The translations under genes and the position numbers were made by a program. A stretch of 48,383 nt of DNA, from NCBI GenBank assembly GCA_964569265.1, contig CAZMTO010000014.1, forward strand, positions 1 to 48,383. The letters run 5' to 3'. Shown here in pieces: positions 23,220 through 31,748 of this stretch. Source of the DNA: Avidehalobacter sp964569265 (GTDB lineage Bacteria > Bacillota > Dehalobacteriia > UBA4068 > UBA4997). The notes beneath the pieces were generated by a model, which made no database searches, was not told the origin of the DNA, and was given only the letters and a program-made list of their open reading frames with translations. Numbering within the stretch: position 1 is the first letter of the stretch; every line of letters begins with the position of its first letter.

Positions 23220-25178
23220 ATGTTTTTACCGACAAACCGTGCAGATATGAACCTGCGCGATTGGCATTATCTGGATTTTTTAATTATAACCGGCGATGCA
23301 TACGTTGACCATTATTCTTTTGGTTCGCCGTTAATTGGCCGCTGGCTTGAGCATTTGGGCTACCGTGTGGGTCTGCTGGCACAGCCGGATTGGCACAGCG
23401 CCGACAGCCTAAAGGTTATGGGGCGCCCCCGCTACGGTGTGCTTATCAGTGCGGGCAATATGGATTCGATGATAAACCATTATACAGCCGCTAAAAAGCC
23501 CCGCCGAGAAGATGCGTATTCACCAGGCGGCAAGCGCGGTTTGCGCCCCGATTACGCAGCGGCGGTGTATGCGCGGCTGGCAAGGCAGGCATTTGGTGCT
23601 GATATGCCGCTGATTTTGGGTGGTGTAGAGGCCAGTATGCGCCGTTTTGCCCATTACGATTTTTGGTCAGACAGTGTTAAGCCGTCGTGGCTGATAGAGG
23701 GTGATGCCGACCTGCTGGTGTACGGTATGGCCGAGCTTACCCTAAAAGAAGTGTGCGCTGTGTTAGAATCCGGCGGCACCCCGCAGGATTGCCGCGCTAT
23801 AGCCGGGCTGGCATACCGTGTTAAAGACCGTGCCAGGCTGCCGCAGCGCCGCACGTTGGAAATTCCGGCGTATTCGCAGGTAAAGGCCAGCAAACAGGCA
23901 TTTGCCAAGGCTTTTCATACTATAGATTTAGAGCAGAATTTTTACGACGGCAAGGCGTTGGTGCAGCGTTACGGCGAAGAATGGCTGGTGGTTAACCCGC
24001 CGCAGCGCCCGCTTACCACCCCGGAAATGGACGAGATATACGAGCTGCCGTTTAAAAACTGCTGGCACCCAATGTACGATGCTGACGGTGGTGTGCCGGC
24101 CTTTGCCGAGGTTGAATTTTCGCTACTTTCGCACCGGGGTTGCTTTGGCGGCTGCGCCTTTTGTTCTATCGGCCACCATCAGGGCTCCATTATCCAAAAC
24201 CGCAGTGCCGAAAGTATTTTGCGAGAAGCTAAACGCCTGACGGAAAAACCAAACTTTAAAGGTTATATCCACGATTTAGGCGGCCCTACCGCAAATTTTA
24301 GGGGGCAGGGGTGCGATAAAGCTAAAAAACTTGGCCCTTGTCGCGGTAAGTCGTGCCTGTACCCTACGCCGTGCCGCAATTTAAAGCCCAATATGGACGA
24401 ATATATGCGCCTGTTAAAGCGTGTGGCGGCTTTGCCGGGGGTAAAAAAGGTGTTTATACGCTCCGGTTTGCGCTACGATTATATGATGTTAGACCGCAAG
24501 CCGGACTTCATGAAGCAACTGGTAGAAAATCACATCAGCGGGCATTTAAAGGTGGCACCGGAACATAGCCAGCCGCGTGTTTTGGCTGCTATGGGCAAGC
24601 CGGACTATGCCGTTTATCGGCGGTTTGCCAAGCGCTTTGAACAGCTTAACGAGCAGGCCGGTAAAAAGCAATACCTGCTGCCATACTTTATTGCTGCACA
24701 CCCCGGCAGCACCCTTGGTGATGCTCTGGGGCTGGCGCTGGTGATGAAGCAGGGCGGTTATCAGCCGGAACAGGTGCAACTGTTTTTGCCGTCACCCGGC
24801 AGCAAAAGCACCTGTATGTATTACACCGGCCTAAACCCCGATGATATGCAGCCGGTTTATGTGGCCCGCAGCAAAACCGAACGTGATATGCAGCGCGCCC
24901 TGCTGCATTTTAATAAAAAAGAAAACTGGCCGCTGGTACGTCAGGCTTTAACAAAGCTACAGCGAGAAGATCTGATTGGCTGGGGGCGGCAGTATTTGGT
25001 GGCGCCGGAGGATGAGCCGCCCAGATGGTTAAAGCAAAAGCAGGCGCAAAAGGGTAAAACTGCCAATAAAGCTGCCAATAAAGCTGCGGCAACGTCTGAT
25101 AAAGGGCGCAAACAGGGGCACACACCGGGCGGACATAACCGGCCCAAAAACGGCAGAGGTAAAAAATATGGCATATAA
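23220..25178 (+). CDS. YgiQ family radical SAM protein
   Basis: This 652-residue protein has an N-terminal B12-binding-like region (LIGRWLEHLGYRVGLLAQPDW) and a radical SAM core with C308, C312 and C315 (GCFGGCAFC). Family stretches follow: NPNFKGYIHDLGGPTANF-like residues, C-rich RGKSCLYPTPCRNL, VFIRSGLRYDY, SGHLKVAPEH and FIAAHPGSTLGDAL. The C-terminal 50 residues are basic and low-complexity (Lys, Ala and Gly rich). YgiQ proteins are widespread, but their reaction is not established. The start has a GAGGAGATA site. Its last 11 bases overlap the next gene. Confidence 0.92.
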   Translation: MFLPTNRADMNLRDWHYLDFLIITGDAYVDHYSFGSPLIGRWLEHLGYRVGLLAQPDWHSADSLKVMGRPRYGVLISAGNMDSMINHYTAAKKPRREDAYSPGGKRGLRPDYAAAVYARLARQAFGADMPLILGGVEASMRRFAHYDFWSDSVKPSWLIEGDADLLVYGMAELTLKEVCAVLESGGTPQDCRAIAGLAYRVKDRARLPQRRTLEIPAYSQVKASKQAFAKAFHTIDLEQNFYDGKALVQRYGEEWLVVNPPQRPLTTPEMDEIYELPFKNCWHPMYDADGGVPAFAEVEFSLLSHRGCFGGCAFCSIGHHQGSIIQNRSAESILREAKRLTEKPNFKGYIHDLGGPTANFRGQGCDKAKKLGPCRGKSCLYPTPCRNLKPNMDEYMRLLKRVAALPGVKKVFIRSGLRYDYMMLDRKPDFMKQLVENHISGHLKVAPEHSQPRVLAAMGKPDYAVYRRFAKRFEQLNEQAGKKQYLLPYFIAAHPGSTLGDALGLALVMKQGGYQPEQVQLFLPSPGSKSTCMYYTGLNPDDMQPVYVARSKTERDMQRALLHFNKKENWPLVRQALTKLQREDLIGWGRQYLVAPEDEPPRWLKQKQAQKGKTANKAANKAAATSDKGRKQGHTPGGHNRPKNGRGKKYGI

Positions 25179-26475
25179 GCTGGGCATAGACCTGATAGAA
25201 AAAGAACGCTTTGCCGGGCTTGTGGGGCGCCCCGGCCTGGCACGGCGCTTTAGTGCCGCTGAGCTGGCGTTTGCCCAACAGACGGCGCGAACGCAGGAGG
25301 CGTTAGCTGCGGCTTTTGCAGCCAAAGAAGCGTTTTTTAAGGCGGTAAGCGGTGTGCTTGCCGACACAAGCGGTATTTTTTGGCAGGCAGAACTGCTGCA
25401 CAGCCCCAACGGCCGCCCGTACATTAGCCTGCCGCCCGATTTGCAGGCACGTTTGGCGGCGCAGGGCATAAAAAATATCGAGGTAGCAATAACGCATAAC
25501 CGCACAACGGTGCTGGCAGTGGTGCTTTTAAGCAGCGATACTGCCGCGGCTGCACCCCTGCCGGCTGAGGTGATACCGCCCGGCTTTGTGGATTTTGCCG
25601 CCGGTGCGCTTTGCCCGGTAGACGGTAGGCTGGCGGCGTCCTGGTTGCCGCTGCGCAGTAAAACGGCGCATAAGGGCAGCTTTGGGCACGTGGCGGTGCT
25701 GGGTGGTTCGGCTTTGTACCCGGGTGCCCCGCAAATGTCGGCGCTGGCAGCTTTATCCGCGGGCGCGGGGCTGGTAACGTTGGCGGTGCCGCAGTCAGTG
25801 CCGTCACCCACGCCGGAGGTTATTCGTCATGCGGTTGACGGGCAGGCTTGCCTTACGGTTGCCGCTGCTGATGAGCTGTGTGCTTTGTGTGCCGATAAAA
25901 CGCCGGTTATCGGTATGGGTATGGGGCGCGCTGCCGACACGGTTAACCTGTGTGCCCGCCTGTTTGCCCTGCCGCAGCCCAAGGTTATAGATGCCGACGG
26001 GCTGTTTGCTTTGGCGCAGCTTGGTATGCAGCCTGTCAACGCCATATTAACCCCGCACGAGGGTGAACTGGCACGTTTACTTGGCAGTACCGCCGCCGAG
26101 GTGGCCGCAGACAGGTTAACAGCGGCGCGGCTGGCAGCACGGCGCTATGCGTCAATAGTGGTGCTAAAGGGCGCGCAAACGCTTACGGTAAGCCCGGACG
26201 GCACCGAATTTGTCAACACCTGCGGTAACCCCGGTATGGCAACCGGCGGCAGCGGTGATGTTTTGGCCGGGATAATCGGTGCCTGGCTGGCGCAGGGTAT
26301 GCAGCCGGTGCAGGCGGCAGCGTTTGGCGTGTATCTGCACGGGCTGGCCGGTGATATTGCGGCCGCGCAAAAAACGCAGTATGCTATGCGGGCGCTGGAT
26401 ATTGTGCATTATCTGCCGCAGGCATATAAGCAATTGTTGGATATAAAGGGGAACTTTGGGGGCGAATTTCAATGA
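25168..26475 (+). CDS. Fusion of holo-ACP synthase (AcpS) and ADP-dependent NAD(P)H-hydrate dehydratase (NnrD)
   Basis: A single frame of 435 residues joins two enzymes. Residues 1-122 are AcpS, which loads 4'-phosphopantetheine onto acyl carrier protein: GIDLIEKERF with D8, AAKEAFFKAV with E54, SPNGRPYISL and AITHNRTTVLAVVLL. A linker of about 40 residues follows. Residues about 165-425 are the YjeF-C/NnrD dehydratase that repairs hydrated NAD(P)H: KTAHKGSFGHVAVLGGSALYPGA, IDADGL, LTPHEGEL, VVLKG and NPGMATGGSGDVLAG with catalytic D364. Usual bacterial NnrD is fused to an NnrE epimerase domain; that domain is absent here. The frame overlaps YgiQ by 11 bases and alr by ATGA. Confidence 0.92.
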   Translation: MAYKLGIDLIEKERFAGLVGRPGLARRFSAAELAFAQQTARTQEALAAAFAAKEAFFKAVSGVLADTSGIFWQAELLHSPNGRPYISLPPDLQARLAAQGIKNIEVAITHNRTTVLAVVLLSSDTAAAAPLPAEVIPPGFVDFAAGALCPVDGRLAASWLPLRSKTAHKGSFGHVAVLGGSALYPGAPQMSALAALSAGAGLVTLAVPQSVPSPTPEVIRHAVDGQACLTVAAADELCALCADKTPVIGMGMGRAADTVNLCARLFALPQPKVIDADGLFALAQLGMQPVNAILTPHEGELARLLGSTAAEVAADRLTAARLAARRYASIVVLKGAQTLTVSPDGTEFVNTCGNPGMATGGSGDVLAGIIGAWLAQGMQPVQAAAFGVYLHGLAGDIAAAQKTQYAMRALDIVHYLPQAYKQLLDIKGNFGGEFQ

Positions 26476-27626
26476 CGGTAGAAAACGATTGGCTGGCGGC
26501 CTGTAATAGTCGCCCGGCATGGATAGAAGTAGATTTGGCGGTACTTAGGGCTAATTTTGCCGAAATTAAACGTGTGGCCGGTGATACGCCGGTGGCGGCA
26601 GTGGTAAAAGCCAATGCCTATGGTCACGGTGCGGTGCCGGTAGCACGTGAGCTATTGGCGGCAGGTGCGGCACGGTTGGCGGTAGCAACAATGGGAGAAG
26701 CCATTGAGCTGCGGGCGGCCGGTATAGCTGCTCCGATAATGCTGCTGGGGCTTACTTTAAGCGATACCGAGGCAGCAATGGCCGTTAAATATGATGTTAT
26801 AACGCCGGTATGCTCTTTTGACGGGGCGTTGCGGTTGGCACAGGCAGCAGCCGTACAGGGCAAGGCGGCGCAGGTGCAGTTGGTGTTAGATACCGGTATG
26901 GGGCGCATAGGTTTTGCCGGTACTGACGATGATGTTGCCGAGGCAGTGCGTATTGCCGGGCTGCCCAACGTGCAGGTTGTCGGTATGTTTTCTCACTTTG
27001 CCACTGCCGACGAGGCGGATAAAACTTACGCCGGTGTGCAGGCCGCTAATTTTGCCGATTTTGCAGCTAAGCTTTTGGCGGCAGGGATGCAGCTGCCCTG
27101 CAAAACACTGGCCAACAGTGCGGCTCTTATGGAGCTGGCGGCAGTGCATTACGATATGGTGCGTGCCGGTATAATTTTGTACGGCTATTATCCGTCTGCC
27201 GAGGTGGATAAAAGCATTTTGACCTTAAAACCGGTGCTTAGCGTAAAGGCACAGCTTACGTGGGTAAAAAAAGTACCGGCCGGTACGGCGATAAGCTATG
27301 GCCGCACGCATATTACATCTGCCCCGGCACAAATTGCCACTATACCGGTGGGCTACGCCGACGGCTGGAACCGCCTGCAAACCAACAATGGCTGTGTGCT
27401 GGTGGGCGGCAAACGTGCCTCCATTGTGGGCCGCGTGTGTATGGATCAGTTTATGGTGGACGTTACCGGCATTAACGCCAAGGTTGGTGACGAAGCCGTG
27501 CTGATTGGCCGCCAGGGTGATGAGGTTATTACCGCCGATGAAGTGGCCGCCCGCTACGGCACTATCAGCTACGAAGTAACGTCGGCGCTGCTGCCACGCC
27601 TGCCAAGGAAGTATATCAACGCATAA
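26472..27626 (+). CDS. alr: Alanine racemase
   Basis: Alr interconverts L- and D-alanine for peptidoglycan synthesis using pyridoxal phosphate. The 384-residue product has the PLP lysine K46 in AVVKANAYGHG, the catalytic tyrosine Y276 in AISYGRTH, and GMFSHFATAD, DMVRAGIILYGYYPS, PVGYADGWNR and GRVCMDQFMVDVT motifs. The start overlaps the upstream fusion gene by ATGA. It is the last gene of its operon, which ends at a strong terminator. The association with acpS and nnrD is a known conserved neighbourhood in Bacillota. Confidence 0.96.
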   Translation: MTVENDWLAACNSRPAWIEVDLAVLRANFAEIKRVAGDTPVAAVVKANAYGHGAVPVARELLAAGAARLAVATMGEAIELRAAGIAAPIMLLGLTLSDTEAAMAVKYDVITPVCSFDGALRLAQAAAVQGKAAQVQLVLDTGMGRIGFAGTDDDVAEAVRIAGLPNVQVVGMFSHFATADEADKTYAGVQAANFADFAAKLLAAGMQLPCKTLANSAALMELAAVHYDMVRAGIILYGYYPSAEVDKSILTLKPVLSVKAQLTWVKKVPAGTAISYGRTHITSAPAQIATIPVGYADGWNRLQTNNGCVLVGGKRASIVGRVCMDQFMVDVTGINAKVGDEAVLIGRQGDEVITADEVAARYGTISYEVTSALLPRLPRKYINA

Positions 27627-27631
27627 AAAAT

Positions 27632-27670
27632 CCCCCTCGCTTCAAGCAGAGCAGAGGGGGTAATTTTTTT
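27632..27670. terminator. Terminator between alr and the convergent ABC operon
   Basis: CCCCCTC (27632-27638) and GAGGGGG (27654-27660) form a 7-bp stem with a 15-nt loop. A run of T follows on the right and an A-run precedes on the left, so it can act for both strands. Confidence 0.85.
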
Positions 27671-27687
27671 ATGCAATTTTGCAAATT

Positions 27688-28482
27688 TTAGCTAAGCAGC
27701 ATACGGTCGCTGGCAAGCTCCTCGCCGGCGGCGCTGGCAAACTTGGCCAGCAAATCTTCTACGGTAAGGCTCTTTTTTTCCTCGCCGGCAATATCCAGAA
27801 TAATTTTGCCGTCCTTCAGCATAATAAGGCGGTTGCCGTGAGCAATGGCGTCGCGCATATTGTGGGTTACCATCAGTGCGGTTAACTGGTTTTCCGCAAT
27901 AATACGGTCAGATATCTCCAGTACCTTGGCGGCGGTTTTCGGGTCAAGCGCTGCGGTATGTTCGTCTAACAGCAGCAGGTCGGGGCGGGTGAGGGTGGCC
28001 ATAAGCAGGGTAAGTGCCTGGCGCTGACCGCCGGAAAGCAAACCGACTTTGGTGGTCAATCTGTCCTCCAGACCCAAATCCAACGTTTTCAGCAGCTCGT
28101 GATATTGCTCGTGTTCGGCCTTGGTAATGCCCCAGCGCAGAGTGCGCTTTTTACCGCGGCGCATAGCCAGTGCCAAATTTTCCTGAATTTCCATATTGGT
28201 AGCAGTGCCCAGCATAGGGTCTTGAAAAACGCGGCCCAAGTAGGCTGCACGCTTGTATTCCGGCAGCTTGGTAACATCGGTGCCGTTAATAATTATTTTG
28301 CCGCTGTCTACCGGCCATACGCCGGAAATTGCATTGAGCATGGTGGATTTACCGGCGCCGTTGCCACCGATAATGGTGCAGAAATCGCCGGGGTTAAGGT
28401 GCAGATTTATGCCGTTAAGGGCGTGTTTTTCGTTAATTGTGCCAATATTAAAGGTTTTGTAAATGTTTTCTATTTTAAGCAT
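27688..28482 (-). CDS. ABC importer ATP-binding protein (TrpXYZ-like/branched-chain type)
   Basis: The 264-residue ATPase has Walker A GGNGAGKST (about 39-47), Q-loop GRVFQDPMLGTATNMEIQENL, signature LSGGQRQALTLLMA, Walker B LLLLDEHTAALDP and H-loop MVTHNM. The VFQDPxxGTxxxxTIEENLxLA form and the ALTLLMATL sequence after the signature are typical of ATPases paired with ABC_sub_bind lipoproteins and BPD_transp_2 permeases. It overlaps the permease gene by eight bases and is last in the reverse operon. Its presumed partners are the permease at 28475 and one or both lipoproteins. The substrate is discussed with the leader at 31652. Confidence 0.92.
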   Translation of the reverse strand: MLKIENIYKTFNIGTINEKHALNGINLHLNPGDFCTIIGGNGAGKSTMLNAISGVWPVDSGKIIINGTDVTKLPEYKRAAYLGRVFQDPMLGTATNMEIQENLALAMRRGKKRTLRWGITKAEHEQYHELLKTLDLGLEDRLTTKVGLLSGGQRQALTLLMATLTRPDLLLLDEHTAALDPKTAAKVLEISDRIIAENQLTALMVTHNMRDAIAHGNRLIMLKDGKIILDIAGEEKKSLTVEDLLAKFASAAGEELASDRMLLS

Positions 28483-29395
28483 TGGTTTTGCCTCCCTTCA
28501 GCTTGCTCCACCAGGCTTTAATTTGCGGCAGTGCCAGACAAATTGCCACCGTAATGGCGGTAAACAGCTTTAAATCGTTGGCGGGCATACCGGCCTTTAA
28601 TACCAGCGCAATAATGGTACGGTAGGTTATGGCGCCCATGGTCATGGCAAACAGCACGCGCTTAAACGACTTGGTACCGAACAGAACCTCACCGATAATA
28701 ACCGAAGCCAAACCGATAACGATAGATCCGGTGCCCATTTGTACGTCGGCATAGGACTGGTTTTGGGCGATAAGCGCGCCGGACATTGCTACCAAACCGT
28801 TAGAAAGCATTAAGCCCAGCAGAATCATTGTATCGGTGTTTACACCCTGGGCACGTACCATTTGCTGGTTGTTGCCGGTAGCGCGTATCGACGAGCCGAT
28901 TTCGGTGCCGAAAAACCAGTAGAGAAAGCAGGAAACCACCAGACAAACCAGCAGGCCGCAAATAAGTATGGCTACGTTTTTGGTCATAATGCCCTGCGCG
29001 GCAAGGCCCTGCATAAAGGGCAGATTTTCCAGCGGGGTAAATACACTGTCGGTATTAAGCAAGGCAACGTTGGCGCGCCCCATAATACGCAGGTTTACCG
29101 AATATAAAGCGATCATGGTTAAAATACCTGCCAGCAGTGCCGGTATTTTCAGCTTGGTGTGCAGCAGGCCGGTTACAGCCCCGCAAACCATACCCACCAG
29201 CAGGGCAGCAAAGGTGGCCAACCACGGGTTGGTGCCGCCGGTAATTAAAACTGCGCCAACTGCCGCGCCGGTAACCAGTGTGCCCTCAACAGAAAGGTCG
29301 GCAATGTCTAACAGGCGGTAGGTAATGTATACGCCCATAGTCATAATTGCCCACAAAGAGCCCAGCGCAAACGCGCCTAAAATAATGTTCAACAT
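28475..29395 (-). CDS. ABC importer permease (BPD_transp_2 family)
   Basis: The 306-residue membrane protein has about eight to nine helices and the family features TMGVYITYRLLDIADLSVEGTL, a VTGLLHTKLKIPALLAGILTM segment, GSSIRATGNNQQMVRAQGVN (the loop contacting the ATPase) and MLSNGLVAMSGALIAQNQSYADVQMGTG. These match permeases of the YtrABC-unrelated TrpY-like group working with ABC_sub_bind proteins. The start at 29395 follows GAGG. A hairpin at 29438-29466 lies between this gene and the upstream lipoprotein gene. The operon order is lipoprotein, lipoprotein, permease, ATPase. Confidence 0.9.
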   Translation of the reverse strand: MLNIILGAFALGSLWAIMTMGVYITYRLLDIADLSVEGTLVTGAAVGAVLITGGTNPWLATFAALLVGMVCGAVTGLLHTKLKIPALLAGILTMIALYSVNLRIMGRANVALLNTDSVFTPLENLPFMQGLAAQGIMTKNVAILICGLLVCLVVSCFLYWFFGTEIGSSIRATGNNQQMVRAQGVNTDTMILLGLMLSNGLVAMSGALIAQNQSYADVQMGTGSIVIGLASVIIGEVLFGTKSFKRVLFAMTMGAITYRTIIALVLKAGMPANDLKLFTAITVAICLALPQIKAWWSKLKGGKTNA

Positions 29396-29436
29396 AAAAC
29401 AAACCTCAATTTCTCAATTATTGCATACATACAGCA

Positions 29437-29467
29437 AGCAAGGAATGGCTCAGCGTCACTCCTTGCT
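29437..29467 (-). other. Intercistronic stem-loop upstream of the permease gene
   Basis: AGCAAGGA and TCCTTGCT (29437-29444 with 29460-29467) form an 8-bp stem around a 15-nt loop in the 108-bp gap between lipoprotein and permease genes. No T-run follows, so a role in mRNA processing or 3' end protection of the lipoprotein transcript is likelier than termination. Confidence 0.5.
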
Positions 29468-29503
29468 GCGTGTATTAAAATTTTTGCCTAAGGCTGGGGG
29501 TGT

Positions 29504-30493
29504 TTATTCGGCTGTCCATACAGATGCCTGCAAATCCTCCGGTACGGTTACACCCAGTTGGGCCAAAACATCGCCGTTAAGGCAATACTGATATTCCGAA
29601 GAACCCTGAATCGGCATAGTGGCCGGGTCGGTACCGTTCTGCAAAATATCCAGAGCCATAAGGCCGGCGGTGTAGCCAATGCCAAAGTAGGTTATGCCGT
29701 AGGTAGCGGTTGCGCCGCCATAAACCTGATTTTCTTCACCGCAGATGATAGGAATACCGGCGGCAGTGGCAATTTCACTGATGTTGGGCATAGTAGACGA
29801 AATATTGTTGTCGGTCGGAACATAAATGGCATCACATTCGCTTACCAGTGCCTGTGCAGCCTGCTGAATATCGTTGGTGTTAATGATGGTGCGTTCTACG
29901 GTTTTAATACCCAGGCCTTCCAAATGCTGGCGAGCAATGTCTACCTGCAAAATAGAATTATCTTCAGACGAGGTGTACAAAAAGCCTACCGTTTTAACAT
30001 CGGGGAACAGGCGCAGCAGCAAATCAATCTGTGCGTCAATAGGGTTTAAGTCGCTGGTGCCGGTAACATTGTGGCCGGGGGCATCGTTGCTTACGGCAAG
30101 GCCGGCCTGAGTAAAGCTGGTAATGGCGGTAGCAACTATCGGTATGGTAGTGGTTTTGCCTGCCATTGCCTGAGCAGAGGGGGTAGCAATGCAAAATGCC
30201 AAATCTACATTTTCCGACACAAATTTATCGGCAATGGTAACCAGGTTATTTTGGTCACCCTGACCGTTTTCCAGCAGCAAAGTCATATTTTGGCCGTTTT
30301 CCAGCCCGTTGTCATTAAGTGCCGCAATAAAGCCGTCCTGCGCCTCGTTAAGCGCTTTGTGGTCCATCAGTTGCATAACACCGATCTTGTACCCTGTAGC
30401 GGCAACATTTTGCGCATCGCCGTTGGTGCCGCAACCGCAAAATACCATACACATTGCGGCAAGCAACGCCAGCAGTTTAATAAACTTCTTCAT
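29504..30493 (-). CDS. ABC importer substrate-binding lipoprotein, second copy (ABC_sub_bind/TrpX-like)
   Basis: The 329-residue protein begins with a lipoprotein signal (KKFIKLLALLAAMCMVFCGC); the acylated residue would be C21, though FCGC is an atypical lipobox. The mature part has the ABC_sub_bind pattern: YKIGVMQLMDHKALNEAQDGF, LLLENGQGDQNNL, CIATPSAQAMAGKT, NVTGTSDLNPIDAQIDLL, FPDVKTVGFLYTSSEDNS, IYVPTDNNI and YFGIGYTAGLMALDIL. Such proteins feed permeases of the TrpXYZ type, which import aromatic or other amino acids. It is closely similar throughout to its upstream neighbour at 30540 and clearly arose by tandem duplication. The two are 46 bp apart. The gene lies second in the operon. 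Confidence 0.9.
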   Translation of the reverse strand: MKKFIKLLALLAAMCMVFCGCGTNGDAQNVAATGYKIGVMQLMDHKALNEAQDGFIAALNDNGLENGQNMTLLLENGQGDQNNLVTIADKFVSENVDLAFCIATPSAQAMAGKTTTIPIVATAITSFTQAGLAVSNDAPGHNVTGTSDLNPIDAQIDLLLRLFPDVKTVGFLYTSSEDNSILQVDIARQHLEGLGIKTVERTIINTNDIQQAAQALVSECDAIYVPTDNNISSTMPNISEIATAAGIPIICGEENQVYGGATATYGITYFGIGYTAGLMALDILQNGTDPATMPIQGSSEYQYCLNGDVLAQLGVTVPEDLQASVWTAE

Positions 30494-30539
30494 TTTTATC
30501 CACTAAATCTCCTGTAAAATATTTTTTTGTTAAATAGTC

Positions 30540-31541
30540 TTACTCAGCTTCGGGGTAGTAAACATAAGGCAGCAAATCTTCGGGGATCTCTGCGCCCAAA
30601 GCTTCCATAGATGCACCGTTAATGCAGTATTCAAATTCTGCCGAACCCTGAATAGGCATAGTGGCCGGGTCGGCACCGTTTTCCAAAATATCCAGAGCCA
30701 TTTCACCGGCAGTGTAGCCAATGCCAAAGTAGGTAAGGCCAACAGTAGCGGTGCCGCCGGTTTTAACCATATTGGATTCGCCGGGGAATACCGGGATTTT
30801 GGCAGCCGAGGTGATTTCGTTTACGTTGGGCATAGCCGATGCAAAGTTGTTGTCGGTGGGGATGTAAATGGCATCACATTCGCTTACAATGGCCTGTGTA
30901 GCCTGCTGAATATCGTTGGTGTTGGTAATGGTACGTTCTACAGTGGCAATACCCTGGCTGGTCAAATAATCTCTGGCAATGTTGCACTGCAATACCGAAT
31001 TATCCTCAGACGAGGTGTACAAAAAGCCTACCGTTTTAACATCGGGGAACAGGCGCAGCATTAAATCAAGCTGGTCGCTGATGGGGTTCATATCGCTGGT
31101 GCCGGTAATGTTGCCGCCGGGCTGTTCTTCAGTTGCTGCCAAACCTGCTTCGGTAAAACTGGTAACAGCAGTGGCTACAATCGGTATGGTTTTGGTTTTG
31201 CCGGCCATAGCCTGAGTAGACGGGGTAGCAATACAGAAAGCCAGATCTACATTTTCCGATACAAATTTATCGGCAATGGTTGCAAGGTTGTTGGTGTCGC
31301 CCTGGCCGTTTTCCAGCAGCAGGGTAATGTTCTGGCCGTCTGTATAGCCGTGATCATTAAGCGCGGCAATAAAACCGTCCTGCGCCAAATTAAGCGCCTC
31401 GTGATCCATCAACTGCATAATGCCGATCTTATAGGTTTCGCCATCAGTGTTGGTGTTTTGTGTGTCGGTGTTGCCGCCGCAGCCTGCAAGTACCAGACAC
31501 ATTGCAGCAAGCAAGGCAAAAAGTTTTGTGAATTTTTTCAT
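30540..31541 (-). CDS. ABC importer substrate-binding lipoprotein, first copy (ABC_sub_bind/TrpX-like)
   Basis: The 333-residue protein has a classic lipoprotein signal with lipobox LAGC (C21). The mature region follows the same plan as its tandem partner: YKIGIMQLMDHEALNLAQDGF, LLLENGQGDTNNL, CIATPSTQAMAGKT, NITGTSDMNPISDQLDLM, FPDVKTVGFLYTSSEDNS, IYIPTDNNF and YFGIGYTAGEMALDILENG. It is the first structural gene after a strong promoter and a leader with an attenuator-like layout. The ATG is preceded by CAGGAGGTTGAACTAAA. Differences between the two copies cluster in short surface stretches and in the C-terminal 25 residues, which could change ligand range. Substrate is inferred, not shown. 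Confidence 0.92.
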   Translation of the reverse strand: MKKFTKLFALLAAMCLVLAGCGGNTDTQNTNTDGETYKIGIMQLMDHEALNLAQDGFIAALNDHGYTDGQNITLLLENGQGDTNNLATIADKFVSENVDLAFCIATPSTQAMAGKTKTIPIVATAVTSFTEAGLAATEEQPGGNITGTSDMNPISDQLDLMLRLFPDVKTVGFLYTSSEDNSVLQCNIARDYLTSQGIATVERTITNTNDIQQATQAIVSECDAIYIPTDNNFASAMPNVNEITSAAKIPVFPGESNMVKTGGTATVGLTYFGIGYTAGEMALDILENGADPATMPIQGSAEFEYCINGASMEALGAEIPEDLLPYVYYPEAE

Positions 31542-31597
31542 TTTAGTTCAACCTCCTGAAAATAAAAAAGTATTTTGTCAGCCACAATATAAACTGT

Positions 31598-31640
31598 AAA
31601 AAAATAGCCACCGCCAAGCGGCAGATACCGTGGCAGTGGG
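31598..31640 (-). terminator. Attenuator-like terminator in the leader of the lipoprotein-ABC operon
   Basis: On the reverse strand GCCAC (31634-31630) pairs with GTGGC (31611-31607) around an inner GCCGCTTGGC hairpin, and TA plus seven T residues (31604-31598) follow. An overlapping option pairs CCACTGCC (31639-31632) with GGCGGTGG (31615-31608), including one G-T wobble. The structure lies 12-54 nt after the stop codon of the leader ORF and about 56 nt before the first gene. Confidence 0.72.
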
Positions 31641-31651
31641 CGAGAGTGCAA

Positions 31652-31708
31652 TTATTTAATAAAAACTACGCAAAAAAAAGCGCAATACATTGCCGGATAC
31701 TCAACCAT
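31652..31708 (-). CDS. Putative aromatic-rich leader peptide (18 residues)
   Basis: An ATG at 31708 opens an 18-codon frame ending at TAA (31654-31652) that would encode MVEYPAMYCAFFCVVFIK. AGGA stands seven bases upstream, as a usable ribosome binding site. The peptide has three Phe, two Tyr and two Cys codons within 18, with no Trp. It starts about 34 nt after the predicted transcription start and ends shortly before a GC-rich hairpin with seven U residues. This is the layout of leader peptides in ribosome-mediated attenuation. Its reality has not been tested, and a chance ORF of this length cannot be excluded. Confidence 0.5.
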   Translation of the reverse strand: MVEYPAMYCAFFCVVFIK

Positions 31709-31748
31709 TTTACTGTCCTACAATTCATACCAAGCTACTTATAGCAAG

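Noticed and set aside
31542..31742. T-box or known amino acid riboswitch in the ABC operon leader
   Set aside because: No T-box consensus (TGGNACCGCG-like), specifier stem or other familiar aptamer core was seen, and the leader is short for a T-box.
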